This document shows positions 35,473 to 43,978 of a DNA stretch of 64,000 bases, in pieces. The DNA is from Marimonas arenosa (GTDB taxonomy: Bacteria > Pseudomonadota > Alphaproteobacteria > Rhodobacterales > Rhodobacteraceae). Each line of letters starts with the position of its first letter. Position 1 is the first letter of the stretch. The translations under genes were made by a program, and so were the position numbers. The stretch spans positions 124,001 to 188,000 of the forward strand of contig NZ_JANHAX010000002.1 in the NCBI RefSeq assembly GCF_030848945.1. The letters are read 5' to 3'. The notes beneath the pieces were generated by a model that searched no databases, was not told the origin of the DNA, and was given only the letters and a program-made list of their open reading frames with translations.

Positions 35473-36708
35473 TCAGTCCAATCGCCCGGTTAATCCACGC
35501 CGAAGCATTCCAACGAAATTCCGGAGGTTCTTTGCAAAACTGTTTCGCCGGGCGGCGGCGAAAATGTGCAGCCCGCGATACCGTGGCACCGGACGTCCGA
35601 GCAGGCGCAAACCGGCCAGCCTGGCAAGAAGTGCGCGGCGACGTCCCAGTTGACCCGGCTGGATAGACTTCAGGTCTTCAAGGTTGAAGGGAGCCAATTC
35701 TATCTGCCCGGCATCTTCGGCCTCTCGCATGATCGCCGCACCGGTTTCGGTGCGCGCCATCACAAGGCTGACGCCCTCGCTTTCCTCAAACAGTGGATAG
35801 CCTTTGTCATCGCAGTGCCAGGCATCTGCGCAGACCAGATCAGCGGCCTTTCCTGTGCCGTCCGCGCAAATCTTGCACCGCAGCTGGGCATGGTCCGAAA
35901 GGATGGTCCCCCAGCTTTCGTGATACGTCATCGATCGCTCGGTCCCGTCTTTCAGACTGGCGGTTGCGCGGCCGGGCCAGCCATTGCCGCGATAGCGGAA
36001 GGACTCGGTGCTCTGCAGATCCGTGCCGAGTGCCGTCAGGACAGCTTCGCCCCCTGCTTGCGAGGGAACACCCGCGCAGAAAAAGGAAAGCATATAAGGG
36101 ATGCTTGCCCCGATTCTCGGGTCTTCGGCCGCAAGCGCGCGCAGGGCGGCAACATCGCAGGGTTTTCCAACGAACGTGAAACGCAAATCGCTGTCGAGGT
36201 GCGGCGCCAACTCGGCGAGCGGCGCCGAGGGAGCGTATCGCGAGCCTGCGGCGGCCTGTACGTCGGCCGCGGTTTTCGACAGCACCGTTACATTCGCAAC
36301 CGGCACCTTGGGCGATGCCGCCGTCTGGATCACGGCATCGACTTTCCCGCTTTGCAAAAGATGGACCAGCAGTGCCGAAAGCGCTCCGCCGGAGGAGGCT
36401 GAAAACCGCAACCCGGGATCGGTGGCAAAGCCGACCTTCACGGCCTCGTAGGGTCCCCACAAAACATCGTCAGTTCGGCCGGCGGGTTCGACATCCTGTC
36501 CCAACCCCGGGCAAATTCGGGCGATGCGCGCATCCTCCAGTTCAGTGAGTGGCGCAGTCTGACGGGGACGAAGATAGCCGGGGGGCGTCATTTCCATGAC
36601 AACCTTTCCTGGTGCGACCAGGGCGCAACCGCCGCAGCCGGCGCACAGATTGCCGCGCGCCACACGTCCCAGCGATGGTGCCTTGGGGGAGGTTTTCCCG
36701 GTGGTCAA
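35473..36708 (-). CDS. FrhB-like iron-sulfur flavoprotein (second copy)
   Basis: 411 residues, collinear with the protein at 27217-28458: CAGCGGC (Cys22-Cys28), SSGGALSAL, GKPCDVAALRAL, FFCAGVPS, FRYRGNGWPG, CKICAD. The two differ in most positions, so they are diverged paralogues rather than a recent copy. TTG start at 36708 behind GGAGAA. Role as in the first copy: possible electron transfer or sugar modification for the polysaccharide locus that starts just to its right. Divergent from the rhomboid gene. Confidence 0.87.
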   Translation of the reverse strand: MTTGKTSPKAPSLGRVARGNLCAGCGGCALVAPGKVVMEMTPPGYLRPRQTAPLTELEDARIARICPGLGQDVEPAGRTDDVLWGPYEAVKVGFATDPGLRFSASSGGALSALLVHLLQSGKVDAVIQTAASPKVPVANVTVLSKTAADVQAAAGSRYAPSAPLAELAPHLDSDLRFTFVGKPCDVAALRALAAEDPRIGASIPYMLSFFCAGVPSQAGGEAVLTALGTDLQSTESFRYRGNGWPGRATASLKDGTERSMTYHESWGTILSDHAQLRCKICADGTGKAADLVCADAWHCDDKGYPLFEESEGVSLVMARTETGAAIMREAEDAGQIELAPFNLEDLKSIQPGQLGRRRALLARLAGLRLLGRPVPRYRGLHIFAAARRNSFAKNLRNFVGMLRRGLTGRLD

Positions 36709-36802
36709 AACAGTTCTCCAGCAGCTTCAGCCAGTCTCAGGCAAGAGCCAGTGCCCTCGGCTTGGCTTGCCAAATTAGCGGGCAGATCGCAAGAAGGGCT
36801 TA

Positions 36803-37462
36803 ATGACGCCTGAAACACGATCATCGTCCTCTGTCTGTACATACCTCGGTCACCTGCGCTCGTGGACGGTCTTGCTGCTGTTGGCGGGGCTTTGCTGCGT
36901 AGTGGAACTCGTGCTGATGTCAGCTGACCTCGGGTTCATTGGGTCTACCCGATGGCGGGGGTTGGCCTATCAAAATGGCGCTTTCTGGGCGGGTCTGCTT
37001 GACGATTGGCGGCCGAACTATGTTGCCCAGCCCTGGTTGATGTTTCTCAGCTATTCCTTTTTACACGGCGGATTATCGCATCTTGCCGGCAACATGCTCA
37101 TTCTGGTCTTTCTCGGTCCGGCCGTGCAGGCGCGCGTGGGGCAATGGAAGCTGCTGGCGATCTATGTTTTGTCGGCTATTGGAGGCGCGGCGGGCTTTGC
37201 ACTTTTGGGAAACAACCCCCAACCCGTCGTCGGTGCCTCGGGGGCTTTGTTCGGATTGGCCGGAGCTCTGGTTTTCTGGGAATTCGCGGATCACAGGCGC
37301 GAAGGTCGGGGGCTCTGGCCTGTCGCAAGCATAGTGCTGGTTCTGATCGCGATGAATGTCATATTTTGGGTGCTGTTGGAGGGCGTATTGGCTTGGCAAA
37401 CCCATCTGGCCGGGTTTGTTTCGGGTTGGCTAGCGGCTTGGATGTTGAAAAGATCGGGGTAG
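36803..37462 (+). CDS. Rhomboid family intramembrane serine protease
   Basis: 219 residues, six hydrophobic helices. Catalytic Ser146 in VGASGALFG and His201 in THLAGFVSG are the rhomboid dyad; FLHGGLSHLAGNM is the conserved helix-2 motif. Rhomboids cut single-pass helices near the membrane surface, and some (rhombosortases) process C-terminal sorting tails. No GlyGly-CTERM-like substrate was found here; proximity to VPLPA-tailed proteins is only suggestive. ATG at 36803. Confidence 0.92.
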   Translation: MTPETRSSSSVCTYLGHLRSWTVLLLLAGLCCVVELVLMSADLGFIGSTRWRGLAYQNGAFWAGLLDDWRPNYVAQPWLMFLSYSFLHGGLSHLAGNMLILVFLGPAVQARVGQWKLLAIYVLSAIGGAAGFALLGNNPQPVVGASGALFGLAGALVFWEFADHRREGRGLWPVASIVLVLIAMNVIFWVLLEGVLAWQTHLAGFVSGWLAAWMLKRSG

Positions 37463-37568
37463 CGAACGACTAGGCAATTTGATTTTGTGAACAAGCTGTT
37501 TACAGGGGTTCATCTTGAGACGTTAGCGGACTTGTGCGAGAGTTTCGCGACCGATTGGAGAGTATTTC

Positions 37569-38285
37569 GTGATTGTCCTTTACGCCGTTGCGCTTTTTGG
37601 CTCTCTTTTAGCGGCTTGGTACCTGATTCCATTCGCTTTAAGGCGGCTATCGTCCGGCAAATTGCGCCGGTATTGTCGGGAACAAGGAATAGTCGTGCTC
37701 AGCTATGACGACGGTCCCAGTGAGCAATTGCTGCCTCAGCTTCTGGAATTGCTCTCGGAGCACAAGGTACAGGCAACTTTTTTCCTTCTTGGACGCAATG
37801 CCGAGGTGAACCGGGAGGCCGTCCGGCTCTTGCGCGAAGGCGGGCACGAAGTGGGCAGCCACACGTATGATCACAGTAACGCATGGAAAACCTGGCCTTG
37901 GCACTCCGCTGCGGATCTCGCCAAGGGGTTGAAAAGCCTGCAGAGCAACGGTGCAACAACTGAGATTTTCCGACCTCCTTACGGCAAGGCGACGCTGTTG
38001 ACTTTTTTTGACTGCTACTTGCGCAAACTTCGATTGGGGTGGTGGACAATCGATAGCCAGGATGTTTGGAAGAGGCGACCGGTGAGCGATGTTCTCAACG
38101 AGTTGAAAACAGACGGAGGTGGGGTGATCTTGATGCACGACCTCGACCGCGACGAAGTTCAGGCTGATGGGATGTCCCATTCTGACTATGTACTTGGTTT
38201 GACGCGTGAAGTTATTGATTTTGCATCAAGAAGTGGTTTGAAGATGCAACGAATGGGCGACATTTATGCCAAAGCTTTGGACTAG
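37569..38285 (+). CDS. Polysaccharide deacetylase (NodB/CE4) family protein
   Basis: 238 residues. An N-terminal hydrophobic anchor (residues 2-24) precedes the NodB domain with metal-site motifs YDDGPS (Asp47, Asp48) and SHTYDHS (His98, His102), then RPPYG and LMHDLD. It removes acetyl groups from N-acetylated sugars of an exported or lipid-linked glycan. GTG start at 37569 behind GGAGAG. It overlaps the PssD-like gene by 20 bases and starts the long polysaccharide operon that continues to about 42081. Confidence 0.92.
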   Translation: MIVLYAVALFGSLLAAWYLIPFALRRLSSGKLRRYCREQGIVVLSYDDGPSEQLLPQLLELLSEHKVQATFFLLGRNAEVNREAVRLLREGGHEVGSHTYDHSNAWKTWPWHSAADLAKGLKSLQSNGATTEIFRPPYGKATLLTFFDCYLRKLRLGWWTIDSQDVWKRRPVSDVLNELKTDGGGVILMHDLDRDEVQADGMSHSDYVLGLTREVIDFASRSGLKMQRMGDIYAKALD

Positions 38286-38775
38286 GAAGACTGGCGAACG
38301 GCCAAAACGCGTGCTGGCTATTGCGTCAGGCGGCGGTCATTGGGTGCAATTGTGCCGTCTAATTCCTGCGTGGGACGGTTGTTCCGTTACTTATGTCACG
38401 ACCCAACCCGGTTACCGGACCGGAGTAGCTGAAGTTGCGCTCGAACGCGGACAGGAAGAACCAGCGTTTTTTGTCGTTCAGGAAGCAAACCGGCATCAAA
38501 AGCTGAAGCTAGTCAAATCGATGCTGCAGATATGCTGGATCATTCTGCGAGTTTGGCCGGACGTTATCATCACCACGGGTGCGGCGCCTGGCGGTATGGC
38601 ATTGTTCGTCGGATCCCGACTGCGCCGCCGGACAGTCTGGATCGACAGCATTGCCAATGCGGACGAGCTTTCAATGTCCGGACAACGGGCAGGGCGATAT
38701 TCAACGCTATGGCTCACGCAGTGGGAGCACTTGGCCAAACCTGGTGGGCCGGATTGTCGCGGCGCGGTATTATGA
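38266..38775 (+). CDS. PssD/ALG14-like glycosyltransferase subunit
   Basis: 169 residues. IASGGGHWVQLCRL, VTTQPGY and ITTGAAPGG are the markers of the ALG14/PssD half of a split GT-B glycosyltransferase; it recruits the catalytic partner to the membrane. It starts inside the preceding deacetylase gene and shares an ATGA overlap with the PssE-like partner, as in rhizobial pssDE. Together they likely add the second sugar (such as GlcNAc or GlcA) to the lipid-linked primer. Confidence 0.9.
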   Translation: MPKLWTRKTGERPKRVLAIASGGGHWVQLCRLIPAWDGCSVTYVTTQPGYRTGVAEVALERGQEEPAFFVVQEANRHQKLKLVKSMLQICWIILRVWPDVIITTGAAPGGMALFVGSRLRRRTVWIDSIANADELSMSGQRAGRYSTLWLTQWEHLAKPGGPDCRGAVL

Positions 38776-39293
38776 TTTTCTTGACAGTCGGCACTCATGA
38801 GCCTTTCGACCGGCTTGTACGCGCAGTAGACAATTGGTGCGCAGCGCGCCCTGATAAACCGGACGTCCTCGGCCAGATTACTGCCCGAGCAGGTTACCGG
38901 CCGCAGAATTTTCGCACCGTGGATACTCTCGATCCAAACGACTACCAACTTCATTTCCGCGAAGCGGAATTTGTCATATCCCATGCCGGCATGGGCTCGA
39001 TCATCACGGCACTGATGCTGAATAAACCCGTGGTAATTCTTCCCAGGCGCGGTCATCTTGAGGAAACCCGAAATGATCATCAGTATGCCACGGTGCAGCG
39101 ACTTCGCGACAAGCCGGGAGTATTCGCTGCTGAGGATGAAACCGCTCTTCCGGACTTGCTGGACAGGCTGGCAAGGGGCAAGATCGATGCGGGAAAAGTG
39201 ATTTCTTCTTACGCGAGCCAAGAATTGATCGACGCGCTGCGCTCCTTTATCCATATGGACGACACTGGCAACAGAAAAGGGACAAATCAGTGA
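38772..39293 (+). CDS. PssE/ALG13-like glycosyltransferase subunit
   Basis: 173 residues. MIFLTVGTHEPFDRLV is the diagnostic ALG13/PssE start; FVISHAGMGSIITAL and PRRGHLEETRNDHQ form the nucleotide-sugar binding site of the GT28 C-terminal fold. The frame is open far upstream (38532), but the ATG at 38772 overlaps the PssD stop and begins the conserved domain. Catalytic half of the PssD/PssE transferase. Confidence 0.92.
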   Translation: MIFLTVGTHEPFDRLVRAVDNWCAARPDKPDVLGQITARAGYRPQNFRTVDTLDPNDYQLHFREAEFVISHAGMGSIITALMLNKPVVILPRRGHLEETRNDHQYATVQRLRDKPGVFAAEDETALPDLLDRLARGKIDAGKVISSYASQELIDALRSFIHMDDTGNRKGTNQ

Positions 39294-40654
39294 ATGTGCT
39301 GAAGCAGCCTGGATTGCCGAAAAACTTGTATACCGAGCTGTTGCACATGGTGCAGACATGCCAGGCAACCGTGGGCGTGATCGGTCTTGGCTATGTTGGC
39401 TTGCCACTGGCGGTAACCGCAGCGGATCGTGGAAGGTATCCCGTGATCGGTTTCGATATTGACAGTGGGAAGGTCGCGGCGTTGGACCGTAGCGAGAGCT
39501 ATATCGATGCCGTCAGCCAAGAAATGTTGGACAGTGTTGTTAGGACAGGCCGGATATCGTGGTCTGCTGATTTCAGCCGTCTGGCAGAATGCCAAGTCAT
39601 CGTTATCTGCGTTCCCACACCGCTGACAAAGCATCGCGAACCGGACTTGTCATATGTTGAGGCAACAGCACGCGCCGTTGCAGAGAATATGGCCCAGGGT
39701 ACGCTTGTGGTCCTGGAGTCCACCACCTTCCCCGGGACTACCGGAGAGGTTCTTACTCCGATTCTTGCCAGTGGCGGGAAGGTAGCCGGAACGGATTTCT
39801 GGGTCGCGTTCAGCCCAGAGCGCGAAGACCCCGGCAATGCAAAGTTTTCGACAAGCAGTATCCCAAAGATCGTGGGTGGCGACAGCGTCGAAGCCAACCA
39901 ATTGGTAGCCGCATTTTACGAAAACGTGGTCGACAAAGTGGTGCCGGTTTCATCAACCCGGACTGCCGAGGCGGTCAAGATCACTGAGAATATCTTTCGA
40001 GCGGTCAACATCGCTTTGGTGAACGAGCTGAAGATGGTCTACGATACTATGGGTATCGATGTCTGGGAGGTGATAGACGGTGCGGCGACCAAGCCTTTTG
40101 GCTTCATGCCTTTCTATCCGGGGCCTGGTCTGGGCGGGCACTGTATTCCGATAGATCCATTCTATCTCACTTGGAAGGCGCGCGAATATGGTCATTCGAC
40201 CCGCTTCATTGAACTTGCCGGCGAGATCAACGTCAATATGCCGGGATATGTCATAACGCGACTCCGAGAGGTTTTGGATAAGTCTGCCGGAAAGGCGCTC
40301 AGCAAAGCGCGGGTACTTCTGGTAGGGATCAGCTACAAGAAGAACGTTCCGGACACCCGAGAAAGCCCGTCGATCAAACTGTTGGACATGATGTTGGATG
40401 GCGGCGCCGAGGTTGATTTTCTCGATCCCCATATCGAAAGTATCCCGCGTTTGCGGGAGTTCCCTCATCTATTTGGCCGTAAGGCTGTTCAACCTTCAGA
40501 AATTGGCGAGAGGGTTTACGACGCGATATTGATCGCCACCGATCACGACCAGGTGGACTATGCCGAGCTCGCAGCGCTGAACATTCCAATAGTTGATACC
40601 CGTAACGCTTTTGCTGCGCGGGGCCTGCCAATGAATCTGGTGACAAAAGCCTGA
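39290..40654 (+). CDS. Nucleotide-sugar dehydrogenase (UDP-GlcNAc/UDP-Glc 6-dehydrogenase, WbpA-like)
   Basis: 454 residues. Rossmann start TVGVIGLGYVGLPLAVTAAD, catalytic Cys285 in GLGGHCIPIDPFYL, KITENIFRAVNIALVNE, and the C-terminal GISYKKNVPDTRESP. This group oxidises the C6 hydroxyl of UDP-GlcNAc or UDP-Glc to a uronic acid; WbpA-type length and motifs favour UDP-GlcNAc. GTG start overlapping the PssE stop. It supplies an acidic sugar to the polysaccharide. Confidence 0.92.
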   Translation: MNVLKQPGLPKNLYTELLHMVQTCQATVGVIGLGYVGLPLAVTAADRGRYPVIGFDIDSGKVAALDRSESYIDAVSQEMLDSVVRTGRISWSADFSRLAECQVIVICVPTPLTKHREPDLSYVEATARAVAENMAQGTLVVLESTTFPGTTGEVLTPILASGGKVAGTDFWVAFSPEREDPGNAKFSTSSIPKIVGGDSVEANQLVAAFYENVVDKVVPVSSTRTAEAVKITENIFRAVNIALVNELKMVYDTMGIDVWEVIDGAATKPFGFMPFYPGPGLGGHCIPIDPFYLTWKAREYGHSTRFIELAGEINVNMPGYVITRLREVLDKSAGKALSKARVLLVGISYKKNVPDTRESPSIKLLDMMLDGGAEVDFLDPHIESIPRLREFPHLFGRKAVQPSEIGERVYDAILIATDHDQVDYAELAALNIPIVDTRNAFAARGLPMNLVTKA

Positions 40655-40665
40655 GGGGCCGTGGA

Positions 40666-42081
40666 ATGCGAGGGCGGGGCACGGCAAGCTGGGTGGCCGT
40701 AGCCGTTTTTCTAGTTCAGGCTATTGCCGTTTTTGGCGGTCCGCTGCAGGCGCAAGAGTCGCGGCTACCGGCATCAGTTCTTCCGGTCGTTGTGCAGGAT
40801 GGTATCGCGACAGTGCAGGTAGAGAACACGGTCACGCTGTTACCGAGTGATCGGCGGCTAATTCGTATGGTCTTTCCCGACAACCACACGACGGTTCTGG
40901 GAGAGACGCAGACCGGCGCGGCGGAAGGGTCGCTGCGGCGTCTCTATGCAACAGGTCAGGCCGCCGGCAATCATGGTGATCTTTACGAGAACCGCGATCG
41001 CGGCCACTCTACCCTGCCCGAGGGCGCTTTTCCGCAACTCACCCGCGTTACTTATGGCGAGAAGCTGCGCGCGGCCCGGGTCGACTATGGCGCCGCTCTC
41101 GGGTTGATCTTCGATGCACCGTTGATCGGCAATTCCTCGATGGCGGCTACTGGCGGCAGGTTCTGGCGCTCATTGCCACGGTTGATTCTGACCCAGGAGG
41201 GCGGTCCTGCCCGTCTCTTCCAAAACTATGTGGCCGGCCAAATCCACGTCTATCCCGAGCACAAAGACCACGACCCAGAGCTTGGCGATCTTTTGCCGGC
41301 GAACACGCCCTATTATCTGGTCTCGCAAGGATCTTCCGGGTTCGACCAAATGCACCTGGAGGCGCTAGCGATGATTCTCGCGGCGTTCCGGCCAGATACC
41401 AAGGCGCGTTTGCGCGAAACCGGGCTGATCGCGCCGACCGTGCAAATGGTCTATCGACGGGCAAGGGTTTTGAGCCGGGAAGCTTACCTGAGTGGTGCAG
41501 CGCACCCTTCGGTTTTTGGTGCGGAGGAAATTGTTGCAGGCCGCATGGTGTCGCTGGCCAATGCGATTGCGCCGGACTCAGTGCCACCGATGATACGGTT
41601 GGAGGTTGTCGCGGAGGACTTGGCGGAGGATGAAAGGTACTTCGACACGCCGTCGGCTATCGCCCGGATCTGGAGGCACGAGGCGTTTCGACGTGAAATG
41701 GTCGTTTCCGCCGAAGGGACACGCGACCCGAACGGGCGGGAGCTGATGTTTTCCTGGGTGCTTTTACGCGGTGATCCGGAAAATACACTTATCGAGCCGC
41801 TGGACGAAAAAGGCCGGCGGGCGCGGATCGAGGTGAGCTGGCAACAGCCCCGCGCAACGCCTGGGCGCAATGATGTCCTCTCTTCTCGAGTCGATATCGG
41901 TGTTTTCGCCCATAACGGGGTTTTCGATAGCGCTCCAGCGTTCATCTCTATCTTGCTGCCGCGGCATGAACAGCGCGTGTATGAACTGGGGCAGGACGGT
42001 GATTGGCGATTGGTACGATCTGATAAGGTGCCGCGCGATGAGGTCTATGTCGACCCTTTGCTCTTTCCCGATGAACCATAA
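40666..42081 (+). CDS. Secreted protein of unknown function in the polysaccharide operon
   Basis: 471 residues with a signal peptide ending near GGPLQAQ. The mature protein has no recognised motif; segments such as LIFDAPLIGNSSMAATGGRF, HVYPEHKDHDP and DPNGRELMFSWVLLRGDPE suggest a soluble periplasmic enzyme or binding protein. It starts 12 bases after the dehydrogenase stop and is probably cotranscribed with pssDE. Function unknown; it might process the polymer. Confidence 0.8.
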   Translation: MRGRGTASWVAVAVFLVQAIAVFGGPLQAQESRLPASVLPVVVQDGIATVQVENTVTLLPSDRRLIRMVFPDNHTTVLGETQTGAAEGSLRRLYATGQAAGNHGDLYENRDRGHSTLPEGAFPQLTRVTYGEKLRAARVDYGAALGLIFDAPLIGNSSMAATGGRFWRSLPRLILTQEGGPARLFQNYVAGQIHVYPEHKDHDPELGDLLPANTPYYLVSQGSSGFDQMHLEALAMILAAFRPDTKARLRETGLIAPTVQMVYRRARVLSREAYLSGAAHPSVFGAEEIVAGRMVSLANAIAPDSVPPMIRLEVVAEDLAEDERYFDTPSAIARIWRHEAFRREMVVSAEGTRDPNGRELMFSWVLLRGDPENTLIEPLDEKGRRARIEVSWQQPRATPGRNDVLSSRVDIGVFAHNGVFDSAPAFISILLPRHEQRVYELGQDGDWRLVRSDKVPRDEVYVDPLLFPDEP

Positions 42082-42382
42082 TTCGAGCAGCGCTGAACTG
42101 AATGCTGCAGGTTTTCGGTTCGGGAGGAAGCGCGATTCAGAAAAAGTCATTACCGAATCCGGTTTGTTGCGGCTATGGAAACAGTCTGTTCGGCAAACCG
42201 CGCATGTGGGCAGGTTTTGCAGCTTCAGCGAGAACTTCGGCGGACCAAATGTGTCAAAAATATGGAAACTTGAAGAAAAACATTGAGCGACTCACTTCGT
42301 ACATGTAGGTTTACTCGGAGAGTTGAACCATTCTATGTGACTGGTTTGTGTTCAAAGAAGCTTACAAGGTTTGGGGGCGAAA
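42082..42382. other. Upstream region of the third VPLPA-type gene
   Basis: 301 bp with no convincing gene; it likely carries the promoter of the surface-protein gene. TGGGCAGGTTTTGCA at about 42208-42222 resembles a sigma-54 site but its spacing is one base short. Confidence 0.45.
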
Positions 42383-42997
42383 ATGATTGACCTGAAGAAT
42401 TTTCTGAAATCGGCGGTGGCTGGGGCCGTTCTGGCGGTGGCGCCTGTTGCAGCCAGTGCTGTGACTGTGGGCAACCTCACATACACGTCTGAACCTTCCG
42501 CTCCGCTGGAGCTGGACGCCATGGAAGAGAATGGAGTCGCATTTGCGCATCCGCACGCCGTGAATAGTATCTCGATGGGGGATGTCTTCGACGGCGAACT
42601 GCAGGCGGTCAATTCCACGAATGGTGGCGCGATCGCATTTTACTTCTACGCTGAAGAGGATTTGACGGCGCTGAATTTCAGCACGACCAACCCGCTGGAC
42701 CCGTTTGTCGGTCTTCGTATATCCTGGTGCTCGGACAACTCGACCTCGTCTCCGCTTTCGTGCCTTGGCGAACTCGCCTATACGACCGAGCCGGTCGATG
42801 GCGCTCTCTCGGTTAGTGTTAAAGCTGGTGACTATTTCTCGCTGGTCGCGACGTGGGACAGCATCAATAGTGCTGTGCCCGGCCAGGCGAACATGGACTT
42901 CCTCATCGCGGCAGTGCCGCTGCCGGCCGGTGGCCTGCTGCTGCTGACCGCGCTTGGCGGTCTTGGGATCGCACGCCGCCGTCGCAAGGCAGCCTGA
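42383..42997 (+). CDS. Secreted protein with VPLPA-CTERM tail (3)
   Basis: 204 residues. Signal peptide (residues 5-28, ending ASA), a beta-rich mature domain with one Cys pair (SWCSDN, LSCLGE), and the tail AVPLPAGGLLLLTALGGLGI with basic end ARRRRKAA: the exact VPLPA motif. ATG at 42383 follows GGGGGCG; a TTG at 42371 is the frame start. It has its own terminator and sits between the two arms of the polysaccharide locus, 10 kb from the exosortase. Predicted exosortase client; mature function unknown. Confidence 0.92.
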   Translation: MIDLKNFLKSAVAGAVLAVAPVAASAVTVGNLTYTSEPSAPLELDAMEENGVAFAHPHAVNSISMGDVFDGELQAVNSTNGGAIAFYFYAEEDLTALNFSTTNPLDPFVGLRISWCSDNSTSSPLSCLGELAYTTEPVDGALSVSVKAGDYFSLVATWDSINSAVPGQANMDFLIAAVPLPAGGLLLLTALGGLGIARRRRKAA

Positions 42998-43028
42998 TCG
43001 CTCAGTCACGATCTGTACGTAATTCCGG

Positions 43029-43057
43029 AAAGAGGCCGCTTTGCGGCCTCTTTTCTT
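43029..43057 (+). terminator. Rho-independent terminator of VPLPA-type protein (3)
   Basis: AAAGAGGCCGC, loop TTT, GCGGCCTCTTT, then TCTTTT. Perfect 11-base stem. Confidence 0.93.
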
Positions 43058-43075
43058 TTGCGACAGCCAGATTGT

Positions 43076-43978
43076 TTAGATTGCTCTGCCTAGCGCTTGG
43101 CGCAGCATCCAAACCATCCGCAGGGTGCGTAGATGAACCAAGGTCAGCGCACCGCGTAGCCGTTCGCCAAAGCTATCGAGCTTGGGGCTGGCCAGGATCT
43201 TCGGCAGATGAACCAACGCGCTTGCTGGCATAGCCAGCGCTTTCAGGCCCCAGCGAATCCGCGCCATCGGCGCAGGATGGGTGGTTAGCGCCAGGGCAAA
43301 GCTCTCCTGCATCAGCCGGCGCCATTTGCTCCGGAGGGCCGGCCAGTCGGCGCGTGACGGGTGGCTCGCCACCAGGTCATCCGCGTATTCCAGCCGGTAG
43401 CCTTTCGCCACAGCGCGGCGGGTCCAATCGGTGTCTTCCGACACGACTGTGCGGAAAGGTCCAACATCGTCGAAAACGGCACGAGACGTGACCAGGTTAC
43501 CTGCTCCGGAAATGCCCTGAACCTCGATGTATCTTTTAAAGTTGAAGGCAAATACCTTTTCGAAAGCCTGCGCACCGCTGCGTGGCGGCGGGGTTTCGTC
43601 GAAGACATCGACACGGCCGCCGATCAGGTCTGCGCGCTTGGCCACACGACGCGCGGTCGCGAGCCAATCGTGGCCCGGCACGCAATCCGCATCGATGAAG
43701 GCCAGAAACGGAGCTCGGCTGGCGGCGACGCCACGGTTGCGGGCAGGTCCGGCGCCTTTTTCAAGCTCGTTCAAAAACCGTACCTTGGGAAATAGATCGT
43801 GCAGTCGGTCAGGTGGGTCCGGTGAGTTATTGTCAATCACCAGAACCTCGGCCCCAGCGATGTCGTTCTGCATCAATGCGGTGAGGCATCGCTCAAGCCG
43901 CTCGACATCGTTGTAATGCGGAATGATGACGGCGATGTCGGGTGCGGGCTCAGTAATAACTGTTGTATTCATGCCCAT
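43076..43978 (-). CDS. Glycosyltransferase family 2
   Basis: 300 residues. GT-A fold start (DIAVIIPHYNDVERLERCL), LVIDNNSPDPP, metal-binding FIDADCVPG, GAGPARNRGV and a C-terminal amphipathic region (ALVHLPKILASP). It transfers a sugar from a nucleotide donor on the cytoplasmic face during repeat-unit assembly. Its start lies 29 bases inside the CpsD-like gene, so translation is coupled. Last gene of the minus-strand arm. Confidence 0.92.
   Translation of the reverse strand: MGMNTTVITEPAPDIAVIIPHYNDVERLERCLTALMQNDIAGAEVLVIDNNSPDPPDRLHDLFPKVRFLNELEKGAGPARNRGVAASRAPFLAFIDADCVPGHDWLATARRVAKRADLIGGRVDVFDETPPPRSGAQAFEKVFAFNFKRYIEVQGISGAGNLVTSRAVFDDVGPFRTVVSEDTDWTRRAVAKGYRLEYADDLVASHPSRADWPALRSKWRRLMQESFALALTTHPAPMARIRWGLKALAMPASALVHLPKILASPKLDSFGERLRGALTLVHLRTLRMVWMLRQALGRAI

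Noticed and set aside
42208..42222. Sigma-54 promoter upstream of the third VPLPA-type gene
   Set aside because: TGGGCAGGTTTTGCA has the GG to GC distance one base short of the required spacing.
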